From: CBDCZY01 sp965224745
Lineage (GTDB): Bacteria > Pseudomonadota > Gammaproteobacteria > Methylococcales > Methylomonadaceae
Direction of reading: 5' to 3'
DNA length: 64,000 nucleotides
NCBI GenBank assembly: GCA_965224745.1
Contig: CBDCZY010000009.1
Coordinates: forward strand, 496,001 to 560,000
Part shown: in pieces, positions 1 to 8,903 of the stretch
Numbering within the stretch: position 1 is the first letter of the stretch
Layout of the letters: each line of letters begins with the position of its first letter
Made by a program: the position numbers and the translations under genes
Notes under the pieces: model-generated
The model's database searches: none
Told to the model about the DNA's origin: nothing
The model's input: only the letters and a program-made list of their open reading frames with translations

Positions 1-2603
1 CAGAGGTTGCTTCAATCGGTGGCTTTGAAAAAGAATATCAAATCACTGTAGATCCTAGCAAGCTGGCCAGTTATGGGATCACTTTAAAACAGATCGCACA
101 AGCGGTTCGTCGCTCCAATAATGATGTCGGAGGGCGAGTACTGGAAATAGCGGGTCATGAACATTTTATCAGAGGCCGGGGATACCTTGCTTCCATTGCT
201 GATATAAAGAAAATTGTTTTACAAAGCAATCAACAGGGTGTTCCTCTTATCCTTGAAAATGTTGCACAAGTCAGCTTGGGGCCTGCGATGCGAAGAGGCT
301 TGGCTGAACTGGATGGTGAAGGCGAAACGGTGGGCGGTATAGTCATCATGCGGTATGGCGAAGATGCTATGCAAGTGATTGGCAGTGTGAAAGAACGGCT
401 GAACAATATTCGCAGGTCGTTACCGGCAGGTGTCGAGATTGTAACCACCTATGATCGCTCCTCCTTGATTGCCCGAGCCATAACCACCTTGAAGACTACA
501 TTAATCGAAGAATTCTTGGTCGTTTCTTTGGTCATATTGCTATTCTTGCGAAATGGTCGTATTGCCATTATTGCAGTGATTACTTTGCCAGTTGCTATCC
601 TACTGTCATTTATTCCGTTACAAGGACATCATATAACAACCAACATCATGTCGCTGGGAGGTATTGCAGTGGCTATTGGTGCCATGGTTGATGCGTCCAT
701 TGTCATGCTCGACAACATTCACCGCCGGTTAGCCCAAACAACCGACCCAACTCAGTCTCAACGCAGTATTATCATTGAAGCAATACAAGAAGTAGGGCCG
801 AGTATATTCTTTTCTCTGCTGATTATTACGCTCTCTTTTTTGCCCGTATTTGTCTTTGAAGGAACTGAAGGGCGTTTATTTCGACCCCTGGCTTTTACTA
901 AAACCTATGCCATGGGCTTTGCTGCTTTGCTGGCCATTACTCTAACGCCTGCACTTGCCATAGTGTTGATACGCAAACCAAAAACAAACAAGAAAGACCG
1001 ACTAAACCGTTGGTTGTATGCTATATACCATCCCCTTGTGTTGTTAGCTCTTCGTTGTCGATGTTGGGTAGTCGCCATCGCTGTACTAACCTTGCTGTTG
1101 ACCATCCCTGTCTTCAATCAGTTGAGCAGTGAATTTATGCCGCCTTTAAATGAAGGCAGCATTCTTTACATGCCTACAGCTCCGCCAGGCATGTCCATTA
1201 CTACTGCGGGAAAAACGTTGCAAGCCATGGACACTCAGTTGAAGCAATTTCCGGAAGTCGAGCATGTCTTTGGAAAAATTGGCCGTTCGACCAGCCCTAC
1301 CGATTCTGCGCCTTTATCAATGGTAGAAACCATCGTTACTTTAAAGCCAAAAGAGCAATGGCGGGAAGGATTGAGCTGGAACGACCTCATTGAAGAAATG
1401 GATCAAACACTGGACTACCCAGGCATGCCTAATGTCTGGTGGATGCCCATACAAACCCGAACCGAAATGCTGGCCACTGGGATTCGATCTAGTTTGGGCA
1501 TCAAAGTCCTGGGAGACAATATAGAGACACTAGAGCAAATCGCTGTCGATATTGAAAAGAAGTTACAGCAAGATAGCAGAACCAACACCTTTACCCGAAG
1601 CGCTTTTGCTGAACGCCTAACCGGAGGACATTACCTCGATTTTGTTATTGATCGAGACAAGATTGCGCGTTATGGGCTTACTATCGCTGATGTTGAAGAG
1701 ACCATTAGCGCTGCTGTAGGTGGTCATGAGATTACTCAAGTATTGGCAGGACGCGAAAGATATACTGTAAATTTGCGTTACGCAAGAGAATTTAGAGATA
1801 ACCCGGAAGCATTAAAACGTATTCTGATAGATACACCGAGTGGTGGTACCATCCCTATTAGCCAAGTTGCCAACCTACAATTTATTAATGGCCCTCCGAT
1901 GCTGCGCAATGAAGATGGACAGCTGGTATCCTTTGTCTTTATAGACGTAACAGATACCGGCATCGCTGATTATGTCGAATTGGCACAAACAGTAATCAAT
2001 GAAAAAGTCACTATTCCAGCCGGGTATAGAATCAATTGGGCCGGACAATTCAAATACTTTCAGCGAGCGCAAGAAAAGTTACAATTAATGGTGCCGCTAA
2101 CGCTTGCTATCATATTTTTTCTACTGTATTTAAACCATGGTTCAGTGATTGAGTCTTTGATGATTCTTTGCACTATTCCTTTTGCGCTGACCGGCGCTAT
2201 CTGGCTGTTATTTCTTTTGGATTATAAACTTAGTATCGCCGTCTGGGTCGGCCTAATTGCTCTGGCCGGGTTAGTCGCTGAAATGGGGGTTTTGATGATG
2301 CTGTATTTACATCAGCATTGTGGAGAAGAATTACCATTACAGCTGCAACAAAATTTGAACCACGTGATCAGCAGAGCTGCCGCCCAGCGCATCCGGCCCA
2401 TGCTTATGACCAGCTTGACATTACTGCTGGGATTGGCACCAGTACTATGGAGTGATGGCACCGGCGCTGATGTCATGAAGCGTATTGCAGCACCAATGGT
2501 CGGTGGCGTTTTTACCGCATTGTTAATGATCTTGATTGTGTTTCCGGTGATATTTTCTTATTGGAAAGAGTGGCAAATTAAGCAACTTAGGGCTGGCAGT
2601 TGA
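1..2603 (+). CDS. Heavy-metal efflux RND permease (CusA/CzcA family), 5' partial
   Basis: The frame is open from base 3, so the gene enters from the left edge; the Met at base 276 is internal. About 867 residues remain of a family usually near 1040. The visible part holds half of the periplasmic pore domain, a block of membrane helices, the second pore domain, and the final helices ending in a short basic tail. Sequence stretches such as MVDASIVMLDNIHRR and LAGLVAEMGVLMMLYL are typical of CusA/CzcA pumps, which export Cu, Ag, Co, Zn or Cd ions by proton-driven tripartite efflux. The metal specificity cannot be told from what is visible, and the membrane-fusion and outer-membrane partners would lie upstream, outside the window. 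Family assignment is firm. Confidence 0.93.
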   Translation, partial: EVASIGGFEKEYQITVDPSKLASYGITLKQIAQAVRRSNNDVGGRVLEIAGHEHFIRGRGYLASIADIKKIVLQSNQQGVPLILENVAQVSLGPAMRRGLAELDGEGETVGGIVIMRYGEDAMQVIGSVKERLNNIRRSLPAGVEIVTTYDRSSLIARAITTLKTTLIEEFLVVSLVILLFLRNGRIAIIAVITLPVAILLSFIPLQGHHITTNIMSLGGIAVAIGAMVDASIVMLDNIHRRLAQTTDPTQSQRSIIIEAIQEVGPSIFFSLLIITLSFLPVFVFEGTEGRLFRPLAFTKTYAMGFAALLAITLTPALAIVLIRKPKTNKKDRLNRWLYAIYHPLVLLALRCRCWVVAIAVLTLLLTIPVFNQLSSEFMPPLNEGSILYMPTAPPGMSITTAGKTLQAMDTQLKQFPEVEHVFGKIGRSTSPTDSAPLSMVETIVTLKPKEQWREGLSWNDLIEEMDQTLDYPGMPNVWWMPIQTRTEMLATGIRSSLGIKVLGDNIETLEQIAVDIEKKLQQDSRTNTFTRSAFAERLTGGHYLDFVIDRDKIARYGLTIADVEETISAAVGGHEITQVLAGRERYTVNLRYAREFRDNPEALKRILIDTPSGGTIPISQVANLQFINGPPMLRNEDGQLVSFVFIDVTDTGIADYVELAQTVINEKVTIPAGYRINWAGQFKYFQRAQEKLQLMVPLTLAIIFFLLYLNHGSVIESLMILCTIPFALTGAIWLLFLLDYKLSIAVWVGLIALAGLVAEMGVLMMLYLHQHCGEELPLQLQQNLNHVISRAAAQRIRPMLMTSLTLLLGLAPVLWSDGTGADVMKRIAAPMVGGVFTALLMILIVFPVIFSYWKEWQIKQLRAGS

Positions 2604-3600
2604 ACGGACTTACCCATGTATGAGAGGTAAAGCAGCGCCTCAAACGAAAAGGTAGAATGCAGAGGGAATAACTACGATAAAAGGGTGAATTCACTCCTGA
2701 GATATCTCAGACTTCGATTCCCAATTATCTCTTAAGTTTTGATACAAACTATCAATGTATTGGCTCGCTGTTACAGACAGAGGCTATGCACTTACTATAC
2801 GAATTCAGGACTATCAAACTTTAACTTGGTTATAAATAATCAAACTCTTGCAATACAAGATGAGTTCGAAAAACCCCTGCGGACGCAAAATTCAATTTAA
2901 AACCAACCCGAATCACCTAAATTTAATCATCAGAACCTTCCAAAAAATCAGGAATTAAAATGGTAGATATTCTATCTATTAGTTCGCTCTCATTACTTCA
3001 GGGGGTTCAAAAAGAGCTTACAGTTAAACTACTGAAGGTAAATTCCTTTCGCATATTTCATTTAGTTTTGATTAAAACATTGCAATTCTTAATAAACTAG
3101 CGTTAAGATTACTAGTTATAAAATCAAGAAACTACTTTAGCAAGATAGGGAAAGTTCTTCTACCGTAAGGTTTTGGAACAGCATTACTTTCTAATTGAAC
3201 AAATCACTAGAGACCTGGTGCAAGGTTGTAGAATATAACCTTGGCATAGATAAGAAGCTTTAAATTGTCATTGCGACTCTATCGTCCCTATCGACTAATC
3301 ATTCTACGGCTAGAGAGGACAAAATATTTGCTATGAAGAAAGTGATGTTAACTTGTTAACAGCTTAATTTTCTGATGACCATGCTAGTTTGCAATAGATT
3401 TTTTGATGCTCTCTGCATTAAAAATAATTGGATTGAGCTTTACTCAAGATCAGCAAATTTCCAACTTTTGCTATTCATTCCAAATATAACCTCTTTTTTT
3501 AAGAAGATATTTGACGTTAGACCCTCATCCGTCAATATGCTATACAGATAATTTATTAAAACTATCATGCTTTACTACCAATATGAATAAGGACAGGCTC
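2604..3600. other. About 1 kb without a supportable gene
   Basis: No convincing reading frame, RNA gene or inverted repeat was found here. The composition is AT-rich. The stretch separates the metal pump from the five-repeat secreted protein, so its right end should contain that gene's promoter. TTGACG at 3511-3516 with TATGCT at 3536-3541 (19 bp spacing) is a weak possibility only. Confidence 0.5.
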
Positions 3601-5112
3601 ATGAAACTAATAACATTCTGTTTTACCTTTCTTTCCCTTTTCCAGTTACTCGTCATTTCACCGGCACTGGCAGAACCATTGCAGCTTGATTTCCCCTCAC
3701 CCCTTGACGAATCTATTTACTGCATTGATGGCGTCAACGGAACATCTTGCATCGAAATGGACCCTAACGCACTTGGACAAAACCAAGAGAAGGCAAATTT
3801 AGCCACGGACTTCCAACCTCTGGCAAAAATAAAGAAAGATGTTTTTTTTCCCTTCGTTAAGATGGCTGACCCGTTCCTGGAAGCAAAGTGTGTCTCAGGT
3901 GGAGGTTCAACTGCTGCAACTGGAAGCGCGGGAGGCTTTTGCCTGGCATCCGACCTTAACACTTCAGCTACCGATTTTGCGAGTTTTGGAGTGGCCAATG
4001 AACTACCCGTAGCAGCTTTACAGTTCCTGCAAGTGACTTTAAAAGACGGCAGCACCCTTGTTGGCTCAACTGAATTAGTAGACGCCGATTCACCAATGGG
4101 TTCTGTATGTGCATCAGCCGGCGGCTCGATCAGCGCTCCAAACGGTAGCGAAGGATTTTGCCTGACTGCCGACCTTTCTAGTGATGGCCCTGCTGCTTTT
4201 GCTGTAGCTAATGGTCTAGCCGCAGTGAGTTTGCAGTTCTTGCAGGTTAAATTTGATGTCAACAGTCAACTTGGTTCTTCTTCTGCAGGAGGAGTTGCAA
4301 AATGTACCTCTATAAACGGCTCAACCGCTAGTAGTGGACTAGCCGGAGGATCCTGCGTGGCATCCGACCTTATCACCTCGCCCACTGTTATGGCGAATTT
4401 TACTACAGCCAGTGAATCACCCGTGATAGCAATGCAATTTCTACAGATGACCTTTCAAGATGGCTCTGCGCCTGGTTCAACAAACTCAAACTTGTTAGCG
4501 GGCGTGGAATGCATGTCGAACGGAGGATCAATTGCGATAACTGGAGAAACGAGTGTATCTTGTTTAGTTTCTGATCTAAATGCATCGCTTGCCGAAGATG
4601 CAGGCATTTCTGTAGCCAATGATTTGCCTGTTGCTGGTATGCAGCTATTCCAAGCCACTTTTGGAACCTCTGGCCAACCCGATGGATCGAATGGAAACGA
4701 TGCATTGGGCAGCCAGTGCGCATCATTGGAAGGGTCAACCGCCGAAGCAGGCACTTCTGAAGAGTTTTGTCTAACTTCCGACCGTAATACTTCCGCTGTG
4801 GACTTTGCAGACTTTTCAATGGCCAATGCATTACCCATCTCATCCTTGCATTTCGTACAGATACCTTTCCAAGAGAATAACCAATCCGCTCGCTCTAAAA
4901 ATTTATTCGCTAAAAAGTCCCCGATGGGAGTAGTGATTTTCGACTCAGTTAAAAAGCTACGCTTAAACGCTCCTTCTATTCCCATATTCAAAGGTATTGC
5001 GGGTGATAATAATCGTTATTTCCGCATTTCTCAAAAAAGAAGCGGTATAGAATTAAAGTCAGGTCCCAACCAAGGACGACACACCCGCCCTATATTTTGG
5101 GGGAACCGATAG
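3601..5112 (+). CDS. Secreted protein with five Cys-pair repeats related to the small precursor peptides at 20.2-20.8 kb
   Basis: Start chosen at ATG 3601: it has AAGGA about seven bases upstream and opens directly into a Sec signal peptide (residues 1-24, ending PALAE). An earlier in-frame ATG at 3511 would put a polar stretch before the signal. After a spacer with Cys41 and Cys50 come five repeats of 65-73 residues starting at Cys97, Cys170, Cys235, Cys304 and Cys373. Each has a first Cys, a Gly/Ser-rich stretch, a second Cys about 17 residues on, then a block like VANELPVAALQFLQV. A basic, non-repeated tail follows (about 430-503). The repeat matches the core of the two peptides at 20151-20801, sharing GSAGG and VANELPVxAxQFLQV. 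There is no double-glycine leader. Likely periplasmic, surface or extracellular. Function unknown; a structural or binding role built of small disulfide-bonded units is a guess. Confidence 0.8.
   Translation: MKLITFCFTFLSLFQLLVISPALAEPLQLDFPSPLDESIYCIDGVNGTSCIEMDPNALGQNQEKANLATDFQPLAKIKKDVFFPFVKMADPFLEAKCVSGGGSTAATGSAGGFCLASDLNTSATDFASFGVANELPVAALQFLQVTLKDGSTLVGSTELVDADSPMGSVCASAGGSISAPNGSEGFCLTADLSSDGPAAFAVANGLAAVSLQFLQVKFDVNSQLGSSSAGGVAKCTSINGSTASSGLAGGSCVASDLITSPTVMANFTTASESPVIAMQFLQMTFQDGSAPGSTNSNLLAGVECMSNGGSIAITGETSVSCLVSDLNASLAEDAGISVANDLPVAGMQLFQATFGTSGQPDGSNGNDALGSQCASLEGSTAEAGTSEEFCLTSDRNTSAVDFADFSMANALPISSLHFVQIPFQENNQSARSKNLFAKKSPMGVVIFDSVKKLRLNAPSIPIFKGIAGDNNRYFRISQKRSGIELKSGPNQGRHTRPIFWGNR
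3889..4875 (+). repeat. Five degenerate tandem repeats coding for the Cys-pair module
   Basis: Units begin at 3889, 4108, 4303, 4510 and 4717 (the first Cys codon of each). They are 65-73 codons long and diverged from each other, which argues for old internal duplication rather than a recent expansion. The strongest shared block is the C-terminal one (VANELP... QFLQV). Unit 4 has LFQ in place of FLQ and unit 5 has FVQ, so the later units have drifted most. Confidence 0.8.
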
Positions 5113-5295
5113 TTTAAGATTGTAATTCATCAAAACTTTCTTCGCTGAGGAACGAAAATTTAATAATATCCGAAAGTTTGGTGCAGAGTTTTTGTTCGTA
5201 TTCAAGTCGAGTGAACAGGCGCATAGCAGGCTACGCAACTGCGTTTGCAACGTGGAAGACAGACAAAAAAAGTCAAGATTCGGATATTTTTAGGG

Positions 5296-5390
5296 TGCGA
5301 TTAAAAGTGAAAAATTCTACTTTTTGAGTGGACATTAATCCGCAATCCATATAGAAACATAGTGGACTATTCTTTTTTGTCAGATTAATC
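5296..5390 (+). repeat. Left arm of a diverged inverted repeat
   Basis: The sequence GGGTGCGATTAAAAGTG at 5296-5312 and the block TTGTCAGATTA near 5378 reappear, in the same order but on the opposite strand, at 6285-6365. The arms are diverged and differ in internal length. Together they bracket a hairpin-bearing repeat and the IS1 element, as if the IS had landed in an older MITE-like sequence. Identification of the older element is inference. Confidence 0.5.
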
Positions 5391-5399
5391 TACAAACTC

Positions 5400-5495
5400 G
5401 TCATGTCCGCCTGGAAGCGGGTATCCAGAGCCATGGATGGTAAGCTCAGATCCTTCCGTGGAATCTGGATTCCGGCAATCCCTGCCGGAATGACG
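5400..5495. repeat. REP-like dispersed repeat with hairpin
   Basis: The end contains a 7-bp stem with a 5-base loop (TCCGGCA-ATCCC-TGCCGGA, 5471-5489), preceded by a run resembling widespread proteobacterial intergenic repeats of the 'GTATCCAGA...GGAATCTGGATTCCGGCA' kind. Only one copy lies in this window, so the claim that it is dispersed rests on recollection of such repeats in other genomes. Confidence 0.5.
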
Positions 5496-5507
5496 TGTTA
5501 GAAAAAG

Positions 5508-6271
5508 GGCATTGCTAATTTAGTATAGTTTTATGTTAGAATTAAATTTTTGATATCTTTCTAAAGAGAGCGAGAAATTTAATGGAATGCCCTAAATGCA
5601 AATCTAATAAAAACATCAAAGATGGTATCGTAAAACAAAAGCAGCGTTACAAATGTAAAGAATGTAATTTTCGATATACTGTTGCTAGTGGCTCGGGAGC
5701 CAAACCATTCTATTTAAGAAAGATGGCTCTTCAATTATATCTTGAAGGATTAGGGTTTCGTTCAATTGGTCGGGTTTTGAACGTAAGCAATGTCACGGTA
5801 CTAAATTGGATTAGATCCTTTGGTGAGCAAGTTGCCGAATTGAAAAGTCCTGAACAAGTGATTTATGCTGAGATGGATGAAATGCATACCTATGTGGGTC
5901 AAAAAAAAGCTATAAATGGATATGGATTGCTGTTGATAGATATGGGAAAAAATTCATCAATTTCATTGTTGGCGACCGAAGCGTACAGACAGGACAAAAA
6001 CTCTGGGAAGGAATTGAAGATCAATTAAATGGAACAATAGCAACCGATTATTGGCAGCCCTATGAACATTTTATTCCTAGCGAAAAACACGTTCAATCCA
6101 AAGCTGAAACATACACAGTTGAAGGCTACAATAGTATCTTTAGACATTTTCTTGCACGAATGAGAAGAAAGACAAAATGTTACACAAAAAGTGTTCGAAT
6201 GCTTGAGCTGTCTATATTACTCTTAATGCATAAAAGAAATGGAACGTTAACTATACTAAATTAGCAATGCC
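5508..6271 (+). mobile_element. Complete IS1-family insertion sequence, 764 bp
   Basis: The ends are perfect 23-bp inverted repeats at 5508-5530 and 6249-6271, starting GGCATTGCTAATTTAG. An 8-bp direct repeat AGAAAAAG lies immediately outside both ends (5500-5507 and 6272-6279), the target duplication size expected for IS1. The length and the two-frame transposase with an A8 slippery run fit the family. Intact ends and intact frames indicate a recent insertion that may still be active. Confidence 0.93.
5582..6264 (+). CDS. IS1-family transposase, InsA/InsB read through a -1 frameshift
   Basis: The first frame (5582-6028, 148 residues) begins with a Cys4 zinc ribbon (CPKC and CKEC) and a helix-turn-helix, as in InsA. 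At the run of eight A in GGGTCAAAAAAAAGC (about 5904-5913) a -1 shift moves into the second frame, which reads KSYKWIWIAVDRYGKKF, then VGDRS and a DYW motif, ending at the TAG at 6262-6264. These are the catalytic DDE parts of InsB. Programmed -1 frameshifting on an A run is the known way IS1 elements make the active InsAB fusion. The frame break is therefore probably functional and not decay. Confidence 0.88.
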
Positions 6272-6284
6272 AGAAAAAGAACGT

Positions 6285-6365
6285 ATTATCTAATCTGACA
6301 AAGAAGAACTAAAGTCTGCTCTAAAGTGCTGTTTTTTAAATTTACTTCACTTTTAATCACACCCA
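6285..6365 (-). repeat. Right arm of the diverged inverted repeat
   Basis: Read on the minus strand this repeats the order GGGTGTGATTAAAAGTG ... GACTTTAGTTC ... TTGTCAGATTA seen at 5296-5390. It starts a few bases outside the IS1 target duplication. Its left-arm partner and the REP-like repeat lie on the other side of the IS. Confidence 0.5.
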
Positions 6366-6395
6366 TATTATTAAATCCTCGCTCCTAAGCTTGCT

Positions 6396-6745
6396 TTCTG
6401 TTATGAACAAACGGCACAGGAAGTGCCTATTAAAACGAAACGGATAATGAAATCCACTACCAAATCGTTGGACTCCATGTTAGGCCAAAGCTTTCAAAGA
6501 GTTACACAAAGATGGCCTAAGACAATTTGGTGGGAGATATAAGCTAAATTAAAGTATCAATTTATATTGAGGGAGCCAGTACATATTTCCCGTTAATGCT
6601 GAACCGTCTGGTAACCGCGCCAGATAATTCAATCAACGATCAAACATGATCATTTGATCGGGAAAAGGGAACCAAACAAGTTAGAACCCTACTCCTCGAG
6701 ACCAACCCCTCCATATGTCAGTGAGGGGTCTAGTCACAACCAGGG
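6396..6745 (-). pseudogene. Decayed 3' remnant of a SPOR/beta-barrel gene paralogous to 16929-18788
   Basis: On the minus strand the DNA aligns with the last 300 or so bases of the barrel gene at 16929. Fragments still read ELSGAVTRRFSINGKY (intact copy: ALSGAVARRAKINGEE) and PFRFNRHFLCRLF (intact: PFRFDRRFPLPF), but in different frames with several stops. DNA-level matches include AACAAACGGCA, AAAACGAAACGGA and TAGACAATTTG-like blocks. No start or N-terminal part survives; upstream lies the stop of the 590-residue gene. It shows that a second barrel locus once stood here. Confidence 0.75.
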
Positions 6746-6752
6746 CAGAGCA

Positions 6753-8525
6753 TTATCTTTTTCTTTGTTTGCGCGCTTTATTATTCGGCAAGGGAGCAGC
6801 AGAAGGCGAAAAGGTCAACCGCAACGCCTGATTTCCGGTACTCAGGTTCACAACTTCAAATTGGAACAAATTGCCGTGAAGACCGCCCAATGTAAGCCCG
6901 GCATCGACAATTGTCTTTGCTGTCAAAATATCAAAGACATCCCCTTCATTGGGAAGAAATCCTAAACTGATATCAAAGATACCACTCAGGGAAGCATTTT
7001 CAATAATATTCAATACGTCGTAATCTTCACCCGAGGTATTCCCAGAAATATTGAAAAATGTAGTACCTGATTCAGCTTGAATAAAATTACCGTTAAATAG
7101 CGTTAATTGACTATCGAAAAGGTTCGGTGGCACTTGATTTCCAATGACCAGCTTATCCCTTCGTAGAATTAAAAAGCCAACGTTTGTTACATTCGATTTT
7201 ATTACGACCGGCTCTGCCTCTTCTGGCAGGTCGACAACGATGGCTCCAGCATTTACTATCGCACCGAAACCAAACACTATACCGCCATCCGACGCGATCC
7301 GAAAAGTCGTACCGGGCTGATTAAATATAAGCGATCCTTCATGCCGCAAAAGAATATTTCCATTCGTCCAGTTGGATAACTCCCCACCTATTGCCAGAGC
7401 CCTCGTGTCCCGGATAGACACAAAATTGCCGTCTAAATCCAGCCCACCATCAGTGATGGTAAACCCCTCTCCATTCATCTCACCACTGCTAAATGTCGTC
7501 CTACCTGACACGGAGAGGATCCCACTACCGCTCAAAATACCGCCACTCATGGTTAGTGTCTCTGTTTGGCTAAGCTCGGTATTGAAAAGCGCTTCACCTC
7601 TTGTTTTAAGCTCGGTATTTCCAACGCTGTAAGAACCATTTATATTAGCCACTCCTAATTGACTAAATTCCACTGCTGAACCGGAAATGCTCGACCCTGC
7701 TTGCAGTACGTGCTCGCCTCCTCTAAAGTTAAGCTTCCCCTGCTCTCCGGCCACAAACGATCCGGTACTAGTCCCACCGCCAGCGAGTCGCAACTCACCT
7801 GTTTGAACATCCACCAGGCCACGGTTGTTCATTAGGGCGTTAATCGTTACGATGCTTTCGGCGCTACTTAGGTTTGTTGTTAGTGTCCCATCATTATCGA
7901 ATTTAGCGCCAGGGCCCAACACGAGCATTCTATTAGCATCTGCTGTGATGCTGAAGTTCGCACCTGTCTCGTTCACGAACCCCGACTCACCGCGAAACAT
8001 GATTATATTGCCCTGACTCCACTTCGCTTGCTGGCCTGCACTATTGATAACAGTCGCTTTGTCCTTAAAGATCAGATTACCGTTCAACAGTAATCCACCG
8101 GCCGCGCGAATCGTCCCTGCACCCGATAATGTGCCTCGGGTCCAATTGAAAACTTTATTGACAGTCAAATTATTTGAACCGGTCAGCGTCCCACCGCCTA
8201 AATTAAAGCCTTCGATTTCGATGTTTCGATTGAGCGTGATGATACCTCTGGAATGAGTTGCATCGAAAGTGTCACCATTATTGTTGGGAAATGTACCGTT
8301 GCAACCCGCATCGGAGTTCCATTTCGAGTCTGTCCAATTACCTTTGTCCAACGCCCCACCCGTCCAGGTACAAGAGAAATTCGCTGCTAGAATGTTTGAG
8401 GAATAGACCCCAAAAATAGCTGACAAAATCAAAACATTGGTAAATCGAGCAAAAACCTTTTTGGTATTATTATGAATAAAGCTTGTGGTTAAATCCTGTT
8501 TAGATTTTAAAACATGAGAAAACAT
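6753..8525 (-). CDS. Large secreted protein, probably beta-helical, with basic C-terminal tail
   Basis: 590 residues. The start has a good ribosome site (AAGGGGTGA). A long N region (about 28 residues) precedes a hydrophobic segment ending SSNILAA, a plausible extended Sec signal. The mature part is Gly/Asn/Thr-rich with recurring patterns such as GGTLTGSNNLTV, GTLSGAGTI, GGILSGSGILSV and FDNDGTL, as in right-handed beta-helix adhesins and passenger domains. Cys residues occur near the mature N terminus (SCTWTGG and AGCNGTF). There is no autotransporter barrel, LPXTG, or PEP-CTERM helix; the protein ends in a basic stretch, KARKQRKR. The secretion route past the inner membrane is unknown. Function is unrecognised; an adhesin or surface layer role is a guess. 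Confidence 0.75.
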   Translation of the reverse strand: MFSHVLKSKQDLTTSFIHNNTKKVFARFTNVLILSAIFGVYSSNILAANFSCTWTGGALDKGNWTDSKWNSDAGCNGTFPNNNGDTFDATHSRGIITLNRNIEIEGFNLGGGTLTGSNNLTVNKVFNWTRGTLSGAGTIRAAGGLLLNGNLIFKDKATVINSAGQQAKWSQGNIIMFRGESGFVNETGANFSITADANRMLVLGPGAKFDNDGTLTTNLSSAESIVTINALMNNRGLVDVQTGELRLAGGGTSTGSFVAGEQGKLNFRGGEHVLQAGSSISGSAVEFSQLGVANINGSYSVGNTELKTRGEALFNTELSQTETLTMSGGILSGSGILSVSGRTTFSSGEMNGEGFTITDGGLDLDGNFVSIRDTRALAIGGELSNWTNGNILLRHEGSLIFNQPGTTFRIASDGGIVFGFGAIVNAGAIVVDLPEEAEPVVIKSNVTNVGFLILRRDKLVIGNQVPPNLFDSQLTLFNGNFIQAESGTTFFNISGNTSGEDYDVLNIIENASLSGIFDISLGFLPNEGDVFDILTAKTIVDAGLTLGGLHGNLFQFEVVNLSTGNQALRLTFSPSAAPLPNNKARKQRKR

Positions 8526-8903
8526 ATAATCACCCCTTTTCTTCTACAAGTAGTTAAGCATCTTGCTATTACGTTCTTTTCTCTCGCCTCACAATAGCCA
8601 GAGTAAAATTTTCAGCTAAATAAATACCATAGCTGGTTGTAGAAAGTTACCGATACAATACACCTATACGGTATATTATGAGAGGTTCAATTCAGGGTTT
8701 AAAGGTACACCCATCATTCGACGACTCCTGAGTAATGCGAAAATATTAGCATTCCGTATCCAGCAATCAAAGAACCCAACTCCGAGCGTTATTAAAGAGA
8801 ATAAAGCCTGGAGACTCATAAATACAAGCTGTGGCTTCGAGCATGACTTAATAACTAAGTACGGCTCATAATTCCACAAAAATCTAGTGTATTTCTTAAC
8901 TTT
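8526..8903. other. 378-bp intergenic stretch
   Basis: No gene supported. Small frames on either strand show no ribosome site or recognisable composition. It separates two minus-strand genes for secreted proteins and should contain the promoter of the 590-residue protein. Confidence 0.4.

Noticed and set aside
3717..4991. Long minus-strand frames opposite the five-repeat gene
   Set aside because: They are antisense shadows of a repeat-rich gene; no ribosome site, no recognisable domain, and the plus strand has a signal peptide and conserved repeats.
6753..6790. PEP-CTERM or LPXTG sorting signal at the end of the 590-residue protein
   Set aside because: A basic tail is present, but there is no membrane helix between it and the LPNN stretch, so neither signal is complete.
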